Assembly: GCA_021399445.1 (NCBI GenBank)
Contig: JAJTUQ010000005.1
Location: 1,054,001-1,118,000, forward strand
From: Xylogone sp. PMI_703
Lineage: Eukaryota > Ascomycota > Leotiomycetes
Reading direction: 5' to 3'
Length of the DNA stretch: 64,000 nt
The notes under the pieces are model-generated. The model ran no database searches, was not told the origin of the DNA, and saw only the letters and a list, made by a program, of their open reading frames with translations. A program made the translations under genes and the position numbers. Each line of letters starts with the position of its first letter. Position 1 is the stretch's first letter. Positions 45,664 through 57,428 of this stretch are shown one piece after another.

Positions 45664-48602
45664 TGTTCGTATTGAGCAACGAGAGTTGAAAATTAACTGC
45701 CTACTAATGCCCAAACCCCGCGAGGAAGACGTTGATCACTGTGTCGCACAGGCGCGGAATCAACAGGTCACCAAACCAGCGTTGTAGTAGGCTGATCAAG
45801 AGAGCCCGTCACGCGGTGTCTTCCTCTGACCCTTTTGCAAATCGACCCACGCAGCAGGTTAAGAAAGTGAAAAGGATCTGTGATAGTTGGCTTGATAATG
45901 CAGAGGGAAATGCAGTTGCCGCATGTAGTGAGTACAGACGGCTGAGGCACGGACTGAATAGGGTGAGACACAGTTCAAGGGTCGTCAGCCCTGTCCGCAG
46001 GAGCCTGTCAAAGAAAGCAATACTGCGATGATGTCTTAGAGGAGCCTGGAGCTTCCAATTTCTTGAACTAAAATAGGCAGTTAGTTACGCGTGGGTGACT
46101 TCGAAGTAAAGATCGCCTGAGGAAGATTTTCCCTTTTAGGTGAGCACGCAGCAGGAATTAGTATTGCGTGTGCTTTAGTGCTGGCAATGTATCAACTTTG
46201 ATCACTTTTATCAGATCAAGCAGGGTAAAGCATCAGGGCTGGCGCTGTGTTTGGCTATTATTCTCCACCCCTTCGAGAGCGTTTATCAAGCCATGTCTTT
46301 GGGATGAGGTCCGCTCTAGGAGCTTATGCACGGTGCCGCGAGCTTCAATACCAAGAGGATGGAAAGCTAAATACATGGGACGACGCTTCAGCCGCAGCCC
46401 GACTTCGCTACCAGCTCTTGCTGCTTGAGAGCAGGACGCCATGGGATCATCCCAAGGGATTGGGACAAATAAGCAGAGCGAATACAGGAGGAAATGCAAC
46501 ATTACTAACTCCAGAGTCGAGGCAAAAGCCACACCACCGTGCGAGATCATGCAGAGCACGTCGATCCACGACTCCCATGTGCTGTGAACAACCCGGAAGA
46601 CTTCTAGAACACCCAACCTAGGGGCAACACGTTGATACGGAATCTTGGTTGATCACGAGAGGTCTCGTCTTGGCCGCATAGGAGCCCTCCCCGGCATAAG
46701 AGGCGGTGATGGGGATGCACAAAACAAAGTTTCTAGACGTATGCAGCGCGCGTAGGCGAAGCGACCTAGACACAAGCCTGTGGGAGACCGGGCCACATTG
46801 TCCTACCCATCGATCTCGCATTCGAGACAACATCAACGACAGAAAACGCTTTCCCTTGCTCTCACCACTGCAAACAACCCGCATAATCCAGGAGAGAGTA
46901 CGGTACTGCCCCTAGACTCTTACAAACTGGCAGTTCTTACCGCGCAAGCCGACAAACCGAGGTTGAGGGCTCAACTTCCTGAGACAGCGTCAAGAAAGCA
47001 CCCCATAATTACAGTAGCGCAACGGACCGCTCAACAAGCGCTACAAACAACCAACATCCAGTGCGACTTAAAATTGATCTGTCCTAGGTTGTACAGGCCA
47101 AGTAGCTATGGGCAGGATCCGAGTGGCTGCAACCTGTGAAGACTTCCCTGGCATTGCCGTCTTGTGGACCAGCATGTATGGCATCCTGCTTCAGAAACAA
47201 GCCTAGCTTGCGCCCAGGACCGCACACCCGTAGGAATTCTATTGGGCTATCATCCCAAATTATCAATCTCGTTTGGCTTCCAGTTCGAACTCTCAGGTCT
47301 TGCTGGGCCTCTCCCTCTATCTAGCGTACAGGACCCTTGGCTGCCAGCGCCAAAAGCTATATATAGATGAGAACAGTGGTAGATGGGCCATAGTACAGTA
47401 CATATAGTATTCTCTATCCACTCTCTGAACACGACCCATGGGCGGTGGCTTGAAGCCCAGATGGCATGGCTCTCGGTGGATTGGGGCGGTTGAATCCAGT
47501 CGTAGAGAAGTAGAGGCGTAGCATCTTCAGGGCCTGTGGGGGGTAGCATCGGACCAGCCCCTCAATCATCTCAGACGCCGGAAACACTACGAACATGGGA
47601 GCTTGCAAATCCAATGCACAGTTCAAACATGGAGTTATTGGGAAGATCGTTCACTCGAACCCGTCGTACAGAAAAGTTGGTTGATGTTGGTCATCACAAT
47701 TCAAGATGCCGTTGACCGCCATTGCATGCATCCTCTGGGTTAGAGAGCTCCAGGTTCAGTCTTCACCAGAAGTCTGCTTGGTGGCTTTTCTCGTGGCAAA
47801 TCTTCTCCGTGGATCCTTTTGAGGTATGACTTGTCATATCTCTTTGCTTGCGAGTTGTTACTATCCGGATAGAACGGTGTGGTAGTTAGGCGCGATTGCC
47901 GTGGTCTTCGGGGTGTGACATGTGGGTGTCGACAGACGGAGGGAGCAGCAACTGTAGGTGCAGCAGAAAGGCAGTACAGCGGGCAAGAGCCACAACGGTA
48001 GCTTTCCTTGTGCCATCCTCTAGATCCAGTAACGTTAGACCTCGATGGCCCTGCCCAATCGTGCCCAAGCAGCAACAGCGTTGTTGTACTGTAATTCCCA
48101 CGTAGAGTCTTTTGCACATTGCCATGTCCTGGAGCCTTGATCGCCCGGTGGCTGTTGGGAAGGGTGCGGCCTCCGCCTCAGCACCCGTTTCCAGCATGGT
48201 CCAGCGCCGCAGTGGGTGCCCGTGCCTCTGTCCAGGCGGGCCCCTCCCCCATGTTGCGCGCTTTGATGGTGGGTGATCCCTCCCAAGCACCAAGTCCAGG
48301 AGCCCGGAGTCACTGCCGCGACTCTACAATACTGCACCTGCCCTGGAGACAATCACCCAGGGATAATGGAATCAGCCCTGTCACTGAGTTCTCTCTTGGC
48401 CATCCTACATATTATGGTGACGCGACCCGAGTACACTCACGTGTGTTGCAGCATTGCAAAAATCTAAGACGTAGTACCTTCTGAAGGCAACTGAAGCAGC
48501 TCATATCTATAAATCCCACTGCTAGCCGATCTCAATTGGAGCACTTGTCTCCCATGGTTGGAACTGAGCACCTGGTGACAATACACACTCCCGATCCGCC
48601 CA
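45664..48602. other. 2.9 kb gene-free gap between EED and PAS gene
   Basis: The longest stretch without a supported gene. It separates two regulators that point away from each other. It looks richer in G+C and CG steps than its surroundings. Several frames of 60-135 codons overlap on both strands (for example 46233-46616 minus, 46247-46621 plus, 48119-48484 plus), but none has a domain, splice pattern or family I recognise. There is no transposase or reverse transcriptase motif and no terminal repeat that I can see. It may be a long regulatory region, a non-coding transcript, or a decayed insertion. Confidence 0.55.
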
Positions 48603-50376
48603 ATGGAGACAACCTTCATAACCATTCATAGTATGTGGCTGATTTAACTCTGTTCTTGGAGCACAGGAGCTATGGTGGACAGCTAGCTCGGTTGCGTATC
48701 AGAGTGTAGGCCGTGTATACTAATGAGTGCTGCCACTAGACCTGACTCCAGATGCCAACGTTCTGTTTGCCTCGGACTCCATCACGGATGTCCTAGGTTA
48801 CTCGCCCGAGGATGTTATGGGCAGGTCGTGTTTCGACTATTTCCATCCAGAGGAGGTTCCTATGGCCCGCTACATCCATAACAATGGAGTCCAGCTAGAC
48901 AAAGCAGCTGTCCTTCACTATTGCAGAATCCAGAACAAGCACGGAGACTGGATTGGCTGTGAATGCATTTTCACCATTGTCTATGATGTGATGGTGGCCT
49001 GCACCAGCATCTATAGAGGAGATGCAAAGAATGAGAGTCCGTATCAAAGTGGCTGTTTGTTCTGAACTAGCATTTGCTGACCCACTCTTCAAGGACGAGC
49101 AATCGAAGCGCCGACTATTCGTCGTATCTTCACTTCTTCTCCCCGGGACCCACGATACCATATGTTAGAGTATCTATCTTCCAAATTCAAGACAGATCCT
49201 CAAGCTGGCCCTCGAGAGCCTCGAGCTGCCCTGATCTTGAACCGGTTTACCCGAACGCTGACTGTTATGTACGCTACTAACGCAGTTTCAGCTATCCTAG
49301 GTATCTCTGCTGAGGATATAACTGGCAAGAGCTTCTATGAATTTATCCAAGAGAACTGTCTCCGTGCTGCAGTGCTATGCCTGGAGAGTGCCAAAGCCAA
49401 TGACTCTATTGCTTACCTGCGGTTTTGGTACCGCGATCCACTGTCTTCTGAAGACGACGACAACGACCAGATGGATACCACTAGTGGAAGTGATGATGAG
49501 GAGGAGGATGTGGTGGTGAAGATCGAAGAAGATATGGATGCTAGTTTCCCTACTCATCAGAGCCAGAATCCCATTCCTGGTAACACTGGTCCGAATCAGC
49601 CTGAACAGTTGGAAATTGAAGCCGTTGTTTCATGTACGTCTGACGGCCTAGTAGTCGTCTTGAGGCGGGCTCGACCTCTTATCCCAGATGCCCAGAAACA
49701 TCTTGTCTCACATGAAATGGCCAGTGGGATATTCGCTGCCCCTTGGGGGTTAGAACCTGTACGACTTCCAAGCAGCCGGCAGCATCTTAATAACCCACAA
49801 CACGCATTTGCTCCCAACGACACACCCTTTTATGCTCCTATTACAGGTAGCACACATTCATCCGATGACTTTATGCGGTCTATTAGATCGCTTGCTGTCT
49901 TTGCTTGGTCTGTGATAGGTATCAATGGCAATATTGCTTCCTATAGTCGGGGCACTCCTACTGGACAAGCTCAACCTCCGGACGGGCTACCTATTTGGGA
50001 GCCTCAGAGCCACGGTCTACAGGACTATGATTCACCAAAGGGAAAATCAGCTGTAGGGTGGGATTATATGGATGAGAGTAGTGCGCAATCAAAAGATCCG
50101 GGCGACCCATATGGGTATCTCAATCTCGAAGGCGACCATTCTTATCCAAGTAGATACAACACTACTCCTGGTGGACGAGACAGCAACTCCTACACTCTTG
50201 CAGGGCATAATGCAGGGCGAGAAGCACTGCATCACTCACAAGACCAATACAACTACCAGCCACGAGGACAGTCAGAGCATCGAGACCATCCAAATGAGGG
50301 ATGGCCTTCTACATCCACAGAGTTGGACCTGAACAATCCATCTTCTCTCAGTAACCAACCACGCTGGGGCCCCTAA
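48603..50376 (+). CDS. PAS-domain regulator of filamentous fungi
   Basis: Three exons (48603-48630, 48740-49036, 49094-50376) give 535 residues. Exon 1 encodes METTFITIHN and joins LTPDANVLFASDSITDVLGY, giving a complete first PAS domain (about 5-105: SPEDVMGRSCFDYFHPEEVP and GDWIGCECIFTIVYDV). A second PAS-like domain (about 140-210) reads LILNRFTRTLTVMYATNAVS, then DITGKSFYEFIQENCL. It is interrupted by an acidic insert (SDDEEEDVVVKIEEDMD) before its last strands (EAVVSCTSDGLVVVLRRARP). The C-terminal 200 residues are disordered. It resembles white-collar type PAS proteins but lacks the LOV flavin motif (GxNCRFLQ); GRSCFDYF is found instead. No zinc finger is seen. The donor GTCCGT of intron 2 is weak. 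Function unknown. Confidence 0.85.
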
Positions 50377-51454
50377 TTAGCTGGTGCCGTATATATACCC
50401 ACATCGGTATTCACGATATCATAATAGTTGCAAGTATTGAGCGGATATTTTAGATGAGAATACTTTTCATACTCCCTTTTGTATGTGTATCTAATGGAGA
50501 TTTATAACGACCTTCGAAAGCGCGAAGATTTGGGCGGAATTTGTGTGGGGGTGTATGGAGCTAGGGATTTCTTTTCAAATGAATATTGCGCAGAGAGAGA
50601 TAATTATGACGATTTGAGGCTTTTCGAATATTTTCAATACTTTCATTGGATGTAGAGATATATACGACTACTACCCCGATGAAATGAAATTCTAATTCCC
50701 AGGTACATATGTTTTAAGCCTCGAGGACTTGCTAAATGGATGCTCCAATTCTGCCAATCGGTATTTCGTTACCGGGAGTTGAATATTGGAGGGACATACA
50801 GGGGTATGCCGCAGAAAAGAGTGCTGGATACCACCACCAAGTATAATCGTCCCTTTATTTGATGCAATAATAACAGTTTTATCCGGAGCAAAATCTGGAG
50901 CTAAAGGTACCTCTATAGCAAATCTAAACTCCATCAATAGAAGAGCTCCTTAAGAGATATACAAAGGCATGTGTAACCGATAAAACGAGCAATCTTTCCA
51001 CGTCTTTGTACTAAGTTGTTTCTGAATTCCCTGTTCGACATCTAGTAATACTATTATATTTCGTTCAAAAACATATCATGATTGATCACCCTAGCGACGC
51101 ACTTTATGTTCAGCTTGCAGTACTACCTGCCCTCTTATGTTGTCCAATATGCTGGCTAGTAAACAGATCACTCGACTACAACTCGATAGCCCCTCAGATG
51201 CTATCATCTCATTTCAATACCCATTTTGCACGTTTTATAACAATAGCAGTATTGGAAGGAACATCGCATAATCATATATAATCGTACAGTCGAAAAAGAA
51301 ACATCAGGACCACGGTAATAGATAGATACATGGTTCTATTTCCGAAAACACGCAAGCCAAACCCCGAAAGCCTTTATGATACGAGTTCATATCGCCGATT
51401 TCTGTGCCTAATACTTATCTTCGCGCATCTCTGCTGCATAGTGTCTTATATCCT
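50377..51454. other. intergenic PAS gene / YIP4
   Basis: This 1.08 kb separates two convergent genes. An ATG-initiated minus-strand frame of 80 codons at 50692-50934 is somewhat protein-like but matches nothing I know. The remainder is AT-rich. Confidence 0.5.
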
Positions 51455-52546
51455 CTAGCTTATGAAGCATAAACATCCCAGGGCAAGATAGAACACGAAT
51501 AGCGGGTATACGGCAATACCGACTCTGTTCTTCACGACTCCACTTCCGCCTAAAATGCTTACTCCTGCTGCTAGCGACCAAGTAACTAAGACCAGGTAGA
51601 TTGGTATGCGGAAAATCATTTTGAGATGTATCGCAGATAGCAGTGCGGCGATAACAAGTGGGAAGAGCGTATATCCAATGATGCAAATGCTCTGAGCAAA
51701 GGAGCTGTTTCAATGATGCGTTTAGTAAAGAGCCAATTGAAATATAATCATGCCAAAGAAAAAAGGGTGGAACCGGGGAAATAACTCACATATTCCCACC
51801 AAGTAGTTTAATCTGTAAAGTAACCACTGCCTCCCCAATCCACACTAGGGCGAACACGCCCGAGAATACTATACTCTTTTGATCGCCGCTCGCATTAAAG
51901 CTCAACAGCAAGCTCAGCAACAGACAGAATACCAATGGACCCCAGAGATCCCAATCTCGCAACCCTTCACTCATATTGCTCTGACTCAGCAATGCTTCTG
52001 CATCCATAGCCCTTCCCGCAAGTCCGACAAGCTCCTCCCTCGCACCACTCAGACCAGCACCACGGAGGTTTTCGTAGGCACCACGCAGCGATGTGGCATT
52101 GTCTAACATGGAGCCACCAAAGAGGTATTTCGGGTACAGCACTTCGCGCATCTTCGACCAGACGGCGAGGAGGTCACGCCGGAGGGTTTCCCAGACTGTT
52201 TCATCGATTGTGTTGCTTGGCGCGCGACGGTCTTCGCCTGGGATGCGGGAGGTGAGGAAGTTCTGGTTCTGCAAACGGGAGTTGGAGCTGCTCCCCGAGG
52301 TTATGTTTCCTGTTAGAGGGGCGCGGGAGTCGGTGGCTTGGAGAGGGTCGTCGAGATCATCAATACCGGCTGTGAGGAAAGATGTGAGATCGTTTTGGAT
52401 ACAGAATAATTGTCTTCTATGTTTAAGAGCTACAGGGTTACAATAGAAGAATACATACCATCATCGGGATCAATCAGATCATCATCTTCCTCATCATCTA
52501 CCTTCGGCTGATTGTAATGTTCGTATGGATTTGAGGATGAAGCCAT
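51455..52546 (-). CDS. YIP4: YIP1-family Golgi membrane protein, YIP4/YIPF6 type
   Basis: Three exons (52546-52459, 52369-51790, 51704-51455) give 305 residues. The cytosolic N-terminus is acidic (MASSSNPYEHYNQPKVDDEE). The conserved DETVWETLRRDLLAVWSKMR and EVLYPK segment precedes five predicted membrane segments: DWDLWGPLVFCLLLSLLLSF, IVFSGVFALVWIGEAVVTLQ, SFAQSICIIGYTLFPLVIAA, IPIYLVLVTWSLAAGVSI and GIAVYPLFVFYLALGCLCFI. YIP1-family proteins bind Rab GTPases and support ER-Golgi transport. The order of membrane segments and the WxxLxxDLxxVWxKM motif fit YIP4/YIPF6. The gene is intact. Confidence 0.9.
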
Positions 52547-53933
52547 GCTTATGTTGTGGTATCGTAGGCATCAAAAAGTTTTCTTTCTTTCTCGTTCCGC
52601 AACTCGAGGGCGCTAATTGGAACCTTTTAAACCTCCTACTCTCGAAGGGTTCTAGACGTTAGGGCAATCGAATTATTATTGAAGCTATGGGAGCTCTCAA
52701 GATTCCACGGTTGCCTCTATTCCGCTTGCGCGGTCGTTAGATGTGGTCCGAGCTCCCGCGCTATGTCCAATGACGATTAGGCCTCCCGCATTATTTGCCT
52801 CTTTGGTGGCTAATCTTTCTGCTGTAGCTTTGGCGTTATCCACAACTCATTGCGTATCAGAGCTTGCCTAGTGACTTACGTCTATTTACATAGGATTATC
52901 GAGCAAAGGACTGTAATACGATTATTATTTCCACTATTCTAACATATTACATAAGTTTGACTCTTATCGCCAAAAAGTCACAGAACGATCAACCCTTCTT
53001 GACAGCTCATTCTAGTAGTATGCCCTTATCCATTATCGTCTCAAAGCGGGCCGTCAATTGAAAGATTTAAATCGGAAACAGACATTCATAGAGTTCATTT
53101 GTCGCTCCGCTGAAAATATTGGAGTCTTATACAAGCAGATCATCTATAGCTGGCTCGGTACTCCGTAGTATCTTCCATGATTACTCCCTGGAAACGCAAA
53201 ACAATTCTAGGCCTTAACTTAACAGTAGGTTTTATGCACATCTTGAAATCTAAAATAACCACACATTTTGTCCATACCAGGTAAAGAGAGGTTGTATACA
53301 TTGATAGATAACACGAAGCTTACATATTGGTTTATGTACGTAAGTACCATGCGAGCATTTATGATGTGAAGATACACTTAATCCTGACAGACGTACAATG
53401 CTGGTGTAACTATACTGGTGTAACTCAACCATATTCGAACCAATAACTGCAATTACTGCTTATTTAAATAGATAGTGATGCATCATAAGTATTGCACGTA
53501 CTACACTTAATGTAGAATAGATATCAGCATGCTACTAGGCATTATGAACCCTTTTTATACAGACACATCGGATATGTAGATACATAAAGATCACAAGGCT
53601 GAGAAACTGAAGACAGAGATGCTCATAGCAAAATAGCGCAAAATGCGATTACGCGTCACCGAATCATTGTGGCTTAGAACAAATCTATACTTTTGCGGAC
53701 TTTATATTAACTCCAGTCTCGTTGGAATAATAAAGGTGGTGACGTGAGCAGCCGTTTAAACCCAAGAGTTTATCCCCTGCACTTGGGCCTTGTTTAGCGA
53801 ACCTGCTCCACTAGCAGGAGCCTCGATTTTCCGATCTGGGTACCATCATATAGAAATTCGCGATTCGGTCTTGAGACATCACTGAGAAAGGAAACCCGGC
53901 GTCCACGTTCATGAAGCACGAAGGACAACGATA
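52547..53933. promoter_or_regulatory. long divergent region YIP4/YRB2
   Basis: This 1.39 kb between two gene starts contains no supported coding frame. It is AT-rich through the middle. The part near 53740-53933 probably carries the YRB2 promoter and leader. Confidence 0.5.
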
Positions 53934-55717
53934 ATGACTTCAGCTGCTGCAGCAGATAGAGATCCTCACCATACCTCAGAGCAGTCTACAGAGCTGAAAC
54001 AACCGTCCAACACTGGCGAAGCGAGCAACAATGCGCCCGAGGAAATTGCCATTGAACCGCAAGACTACGATGATGCAGACAAAGAAGATCCAGCGACAGT
54101 AGCCGCAAGTGAGGAGCTCAGACATACTTCCATTTCTGACAAGAGTGAAGAGAAACCCGGCGCTGGGACGAATGAAACGCAACACGAGTCCTCCGATCAA
54201 GACAAGGAAATGAGCGGTGCTGGAAAGTCCAGCACACCTGAACCAGAGATCTCTGATTCGAGAGAAGAAATTTTGCGTGAGCGATTATCGTCACCAAAAA
54301 AGAAGCGCGGTCGGGACCAAGATGATGATGCTGCAGAAGCTGGTGAGGCCAAGGAAGACGAAACAGGAACGGTGTCTGATGCTGGTGCTCTAAATGGAAC
54401 AGGACTGGAGCCAGACCGGAAACGCCCTCGAGATTTAACGAAAGGCTCTGCTACTGAAGAAGAAATCACACCAGTAAAGGTAATTAGCCACAAACCAGTA
54501 ACGATATGCAATCGTGGCCGTGTAACTAATGTTATCAAAGGATATACCTAGCAACGAAAAAGACGCGAATAACACCACATCTTCAAACGAAAAACCATCC
54601 GAAACCAAGCCCGTTTTTGGGAGTGCTTTCAACAAACCACCACAGACATCCTCTTCAGCGTTCGCCAGCTCGGGTTTTGGCGCCCTTGCCTCCTCAAGCA
54701 CATCTCCCTTCGGCACCTTAGGTGCTTCGAAACCGAGCATTTTTGGTGGAAACCTACAATCATCTTCGAGTGGATTCGGTGGATTAGGTAGTGGGAAGCA
54801 ATCGAGTGCAGAGGCACCATCTACATCCACCACCGATAAACCAAGTGCCGGATTTGGTTCGGCATTTGGAAATGCAGGCACCTCAGGATTTGGCGCCCTT
54901 GGAGCCAAATCTGGTGGCAGTGTTTTTGGCAGCTCCCTTGGCAATGGCTTCGCCACAGCTGGGGGTCCAAAACTTACTAGCTTTGCCGCTCCGAATAAAG
55001 AGTCTGTGTCTGCCAAACCTGCCAAAGCATTCGGTGCACCAGAAAGTGATGAAGAAGAAGATGTAGAGGATGATGGCAGCGAAGGAGGAGAGGCAAGTGA
55101 CGACGAAGAAGCATCAAAGGTGAACGAGGAGAAAAAGAAGAAATTAGCCAAAGGTTAGCTCGATTATGTCCAAAGAGTCTTCAAATACAGGATCTAACAA
55201 TTACTCTTAGTCCAAGTAGATGATGGAGAAGCTGGAGAAGCGACGATGCTCCAAGTACGGGCGAAGCTGTTTGTCCTTGATTCAAAAGAAGTAGGATGGA
55301 AAGAACGAGGTGTTGGTACATTAAAGATTAATGTGCCTAGGGCATGTGCCGAGTTTGATGATAATGGTGCTGTGATTCCGGGGTCGTTTGATGCGTCTGG
55401 CTTGGAAGAGGAAGATGAAGAGTCTTCCACCGGACCCCGAGTACCACGGCTTATTTTGCGGCAAGAAAATACCCATCGCGTTATTCTAAATACAATAATT
55501 GTTCGAGCAATGGAATTCAAAGACAAACCTTCTAGCTCAGGGACTCAGATAATGTTCACTGCCTTCGAGGGAGATAAACCTCTTAATGTTCTAGTCAAGG
55601 TAATTCTGACATTATGAAAATTATGCCATTGCGTTGCCGCTAACTTATATCTAGATGTCCGAAGCCAATGCGCGCCTCTTCAGATCCGAAATAGATTCCA
55701 TCAAACACGAGTTATAA
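53934..55717 (+). CDS. YRB2: Ran-binding protein, YRB2/RanBP3-like
   Basis: Four exons (53934-54479, 54541-55153, 55211-55599, 55655-55717) give 536 residues. The first 180 residues are disordered and acidic, with probable nuclear signals (SPKKKRGRD, DRKRPRD). Residues about 195-330 carry FG-type repeats (SGFGALASS, SPFGTLGASKPSIFGG, SGFGGLGSG, SVFGSS). After an acidic stretch, the RanBP1 domain spans about 387-535: TMLQVRAKLFVLDSKEVGWK, then ERGVGTLKINVPRA and PRLILRQENTHRVILNTIIV. The last small exon encodes MSEANARLFRSEIDSIKHEL, the usual end of the domain. Yrb2/Hba1/RanBP3 bind RanGTP and Crm1 and assist nuclear export. Nup50-like proteins are the alternative, but the domain order fits YRB2. 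Confidence 0.88.
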
Positions 55718-56507
55718 GGAACATGAGTTATAAGGTATTAGCGTCTCCAGTTGTGTGTTTATATTGGCCCAGAGCCGATTCTTTGTCGCTAAATTCTGCC
55801 TTCATTCTACGGTATATCTCTCTGTGTATCAGCCGGGCGAAGAATGGGCATGGGAATAATCGAAGAAGAGATCCGCATAGGTAGATATCAAGAAACTCTA
55901 CAGAGTAGGTTTCCTTATCTGCCCGCAGTCCTTCGAGAAAAGTGTGGCTGTGCACCAGGGTAGAGTAATCCTTCAAATAATGAGTTACAATATGAAAATA
56001 GCAAAAATTAAACTCTCCGTATTGCTAGACTTGTATCTCCTACAAAAGTACTTCTTGTTCATGCTCATGCCGCGATGCCTATTTTTAGAGTCAGGACCTG
56101 GTCGAGGTTGCTCGGCTCCAAATGTTACCCCGCTATGATTTACCATGGGGGCGGGATCCACACTAGGCCCTTTCCAGTAGCGGGGTTCGGAGTCAAAATA
56201 AAGTTCAGCTGCACGCCAAATTTAACGCACAAAGGTCTTCTGCCTAGAAGTTTTCACACCTGCCGAGATCAGCGACATTTAAAGCAAATAAATGATCGAA
56301 TCTTGACTTAAGTGATGTTATTGCAGTGCGCTATGAGGGAATTGGACACGTAACGGTCGTTCATTCTCTTGGTATAGAGTGAGTGGCAGATCGTGAACTG
56401 CATTAGTCATGAACCAGGTTGATACTATCCTTCACAACAGAAAAATATTCAAAATGTAATACTCATTGGCTTTACGTTTTCACACCTAGGCTCCGATATC
56501 CCTCACT
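55718..56507. other. intergenic, nothing recognised
   Basis: This 790 bp lies between two plus-strand genes. Short open frames on both strands carry no domain. Confidence 0.6.
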
Positions 56508-57428
56508 ATGAGTGAACCGGCCTTACCAACTACAGCCTCCTCCTCAGCCCCATATGCAGCCTGGGCCAACGGCTACAATGATACCCCCTTCAACCGCCGG
56601 AAAATCCTTTTTCAGATTGCTATTTCTAGACGTATACCTTCCCGACGACACTCTAACTGCTCAATCATATATCTCTCTTCAATTACACTCGTAAAATTTG
56701 GCCGTACAGTCTACCTCTCTGAAGCTGCAGCTCTACTCTTCCTGGCTTCCTTTGCGCCTGACATCCCTGTTCCGAAACTGCATTGCGCGTTCCGAGATGA
56801 CAAAAACAGACCGACATATATTGTTATGGAAAGAATTGACGGGCAAGAATTGGGTAATACTTGGAACGGGAGTTCAAGAGAAGAGAAGGATAGGTTGTTA
56901 GCACAGTTGAAAAGCATTTTTGGGAGACTGAGAGCACTCGAGAAGCCTTCTGGAAAGGGAATTACAGATGAGGGTGTGTGTGCCGCTTATGGTGGGAAAT
57001 TACATGATTATCGGATATGGAACGCCGCTGGGGAGAAAGGAATGGGTCCTTTCTCGAATGAGGCAGAATTCAACCTTTTCCTTCGCAATGGAGTCTCGAA
57101 TACAGACTTAATGACAGATCCAAAGACGAAGGCAGAGGTCCAAAAATTGATCGAGATGCACAGAGAATCAGAGCAGAGGAAGATGAAGACCATATTTACG
57201 CATGGGGATATTAGTCTGAATAATATTCTGGCGAAAGAGGGGAAAGTAGTAGGGATTGTGGATTGGGAGATGGGCGGCTGGTATCCATGGTATTGGGAGT
57301 ACACGACAGCGATCAATACGAATTATATCAAAGGGTGGAGAGAGGAGATTGGAAAGTTTCTGGATGAGTGGCCGCAAGAGAAAGAAATGGACGATTTATG
57401 GAGAAGGCTTTATTGTGATGGGCCTTGA
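56508..57428 (+). CDS. aminoglycoside phosphotransferase (APH)-family kinase
   Basis: A single-exon gene of 306 residues. The N-lobe has the putative ATP lysine at 63 (LVKFGRTVYLSEAAALLFLA) and the hinge YIVMERIDGQELGNTW. The catalytic loop is HGDISLNNI (His232, Asp234, Asn239), and the metal-binding DWE is at 252-254 in GIVDWEMGGWYPWYWEY. All core residues are present, so the protein could be active. In fungi this family is large and most members have unknown small-molecule or protein substrates; antibiotic resistance should not be assumed. No targeting signal is evident. Neighbours give no hint of pathway. Confidence 0.85.
   Translation: MSEPALPTTASSSAPYAAWANGYNDTPFNRRKILFQIAISRRIPSRRHSNCSIIYLSSITLVKFGRTVYLSEAAALLFLASFAPDIPVPKLHCAFRDDKNRPTYIVMERIDGQELGNTWNGSSREEKDRLLAQLKSIFGRLRALEKPSGKGITDEGVCAAYGGKLHDYRIWNAAGEKGMGPFSNEAEFNLFLRNGVSNTDLMTDPKTKAEVQKLIEMHRESEQRKMKTIFTHGDISLNNILAKEGKVVGIVDWEMGGWYPWYWEYTTAINTNYIKGWREEIGKFLDEWPQEKEMDDLWRRLYCDGP

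Noticed and set aside
46233..46616. 127-codon minus-strand frame in the large gap, possible transposon remnant
   Set aside because: No transposase, integrase or reverse transcriptase motif and no terminal repeats; a plus-strand frame of equal length overlaps it.
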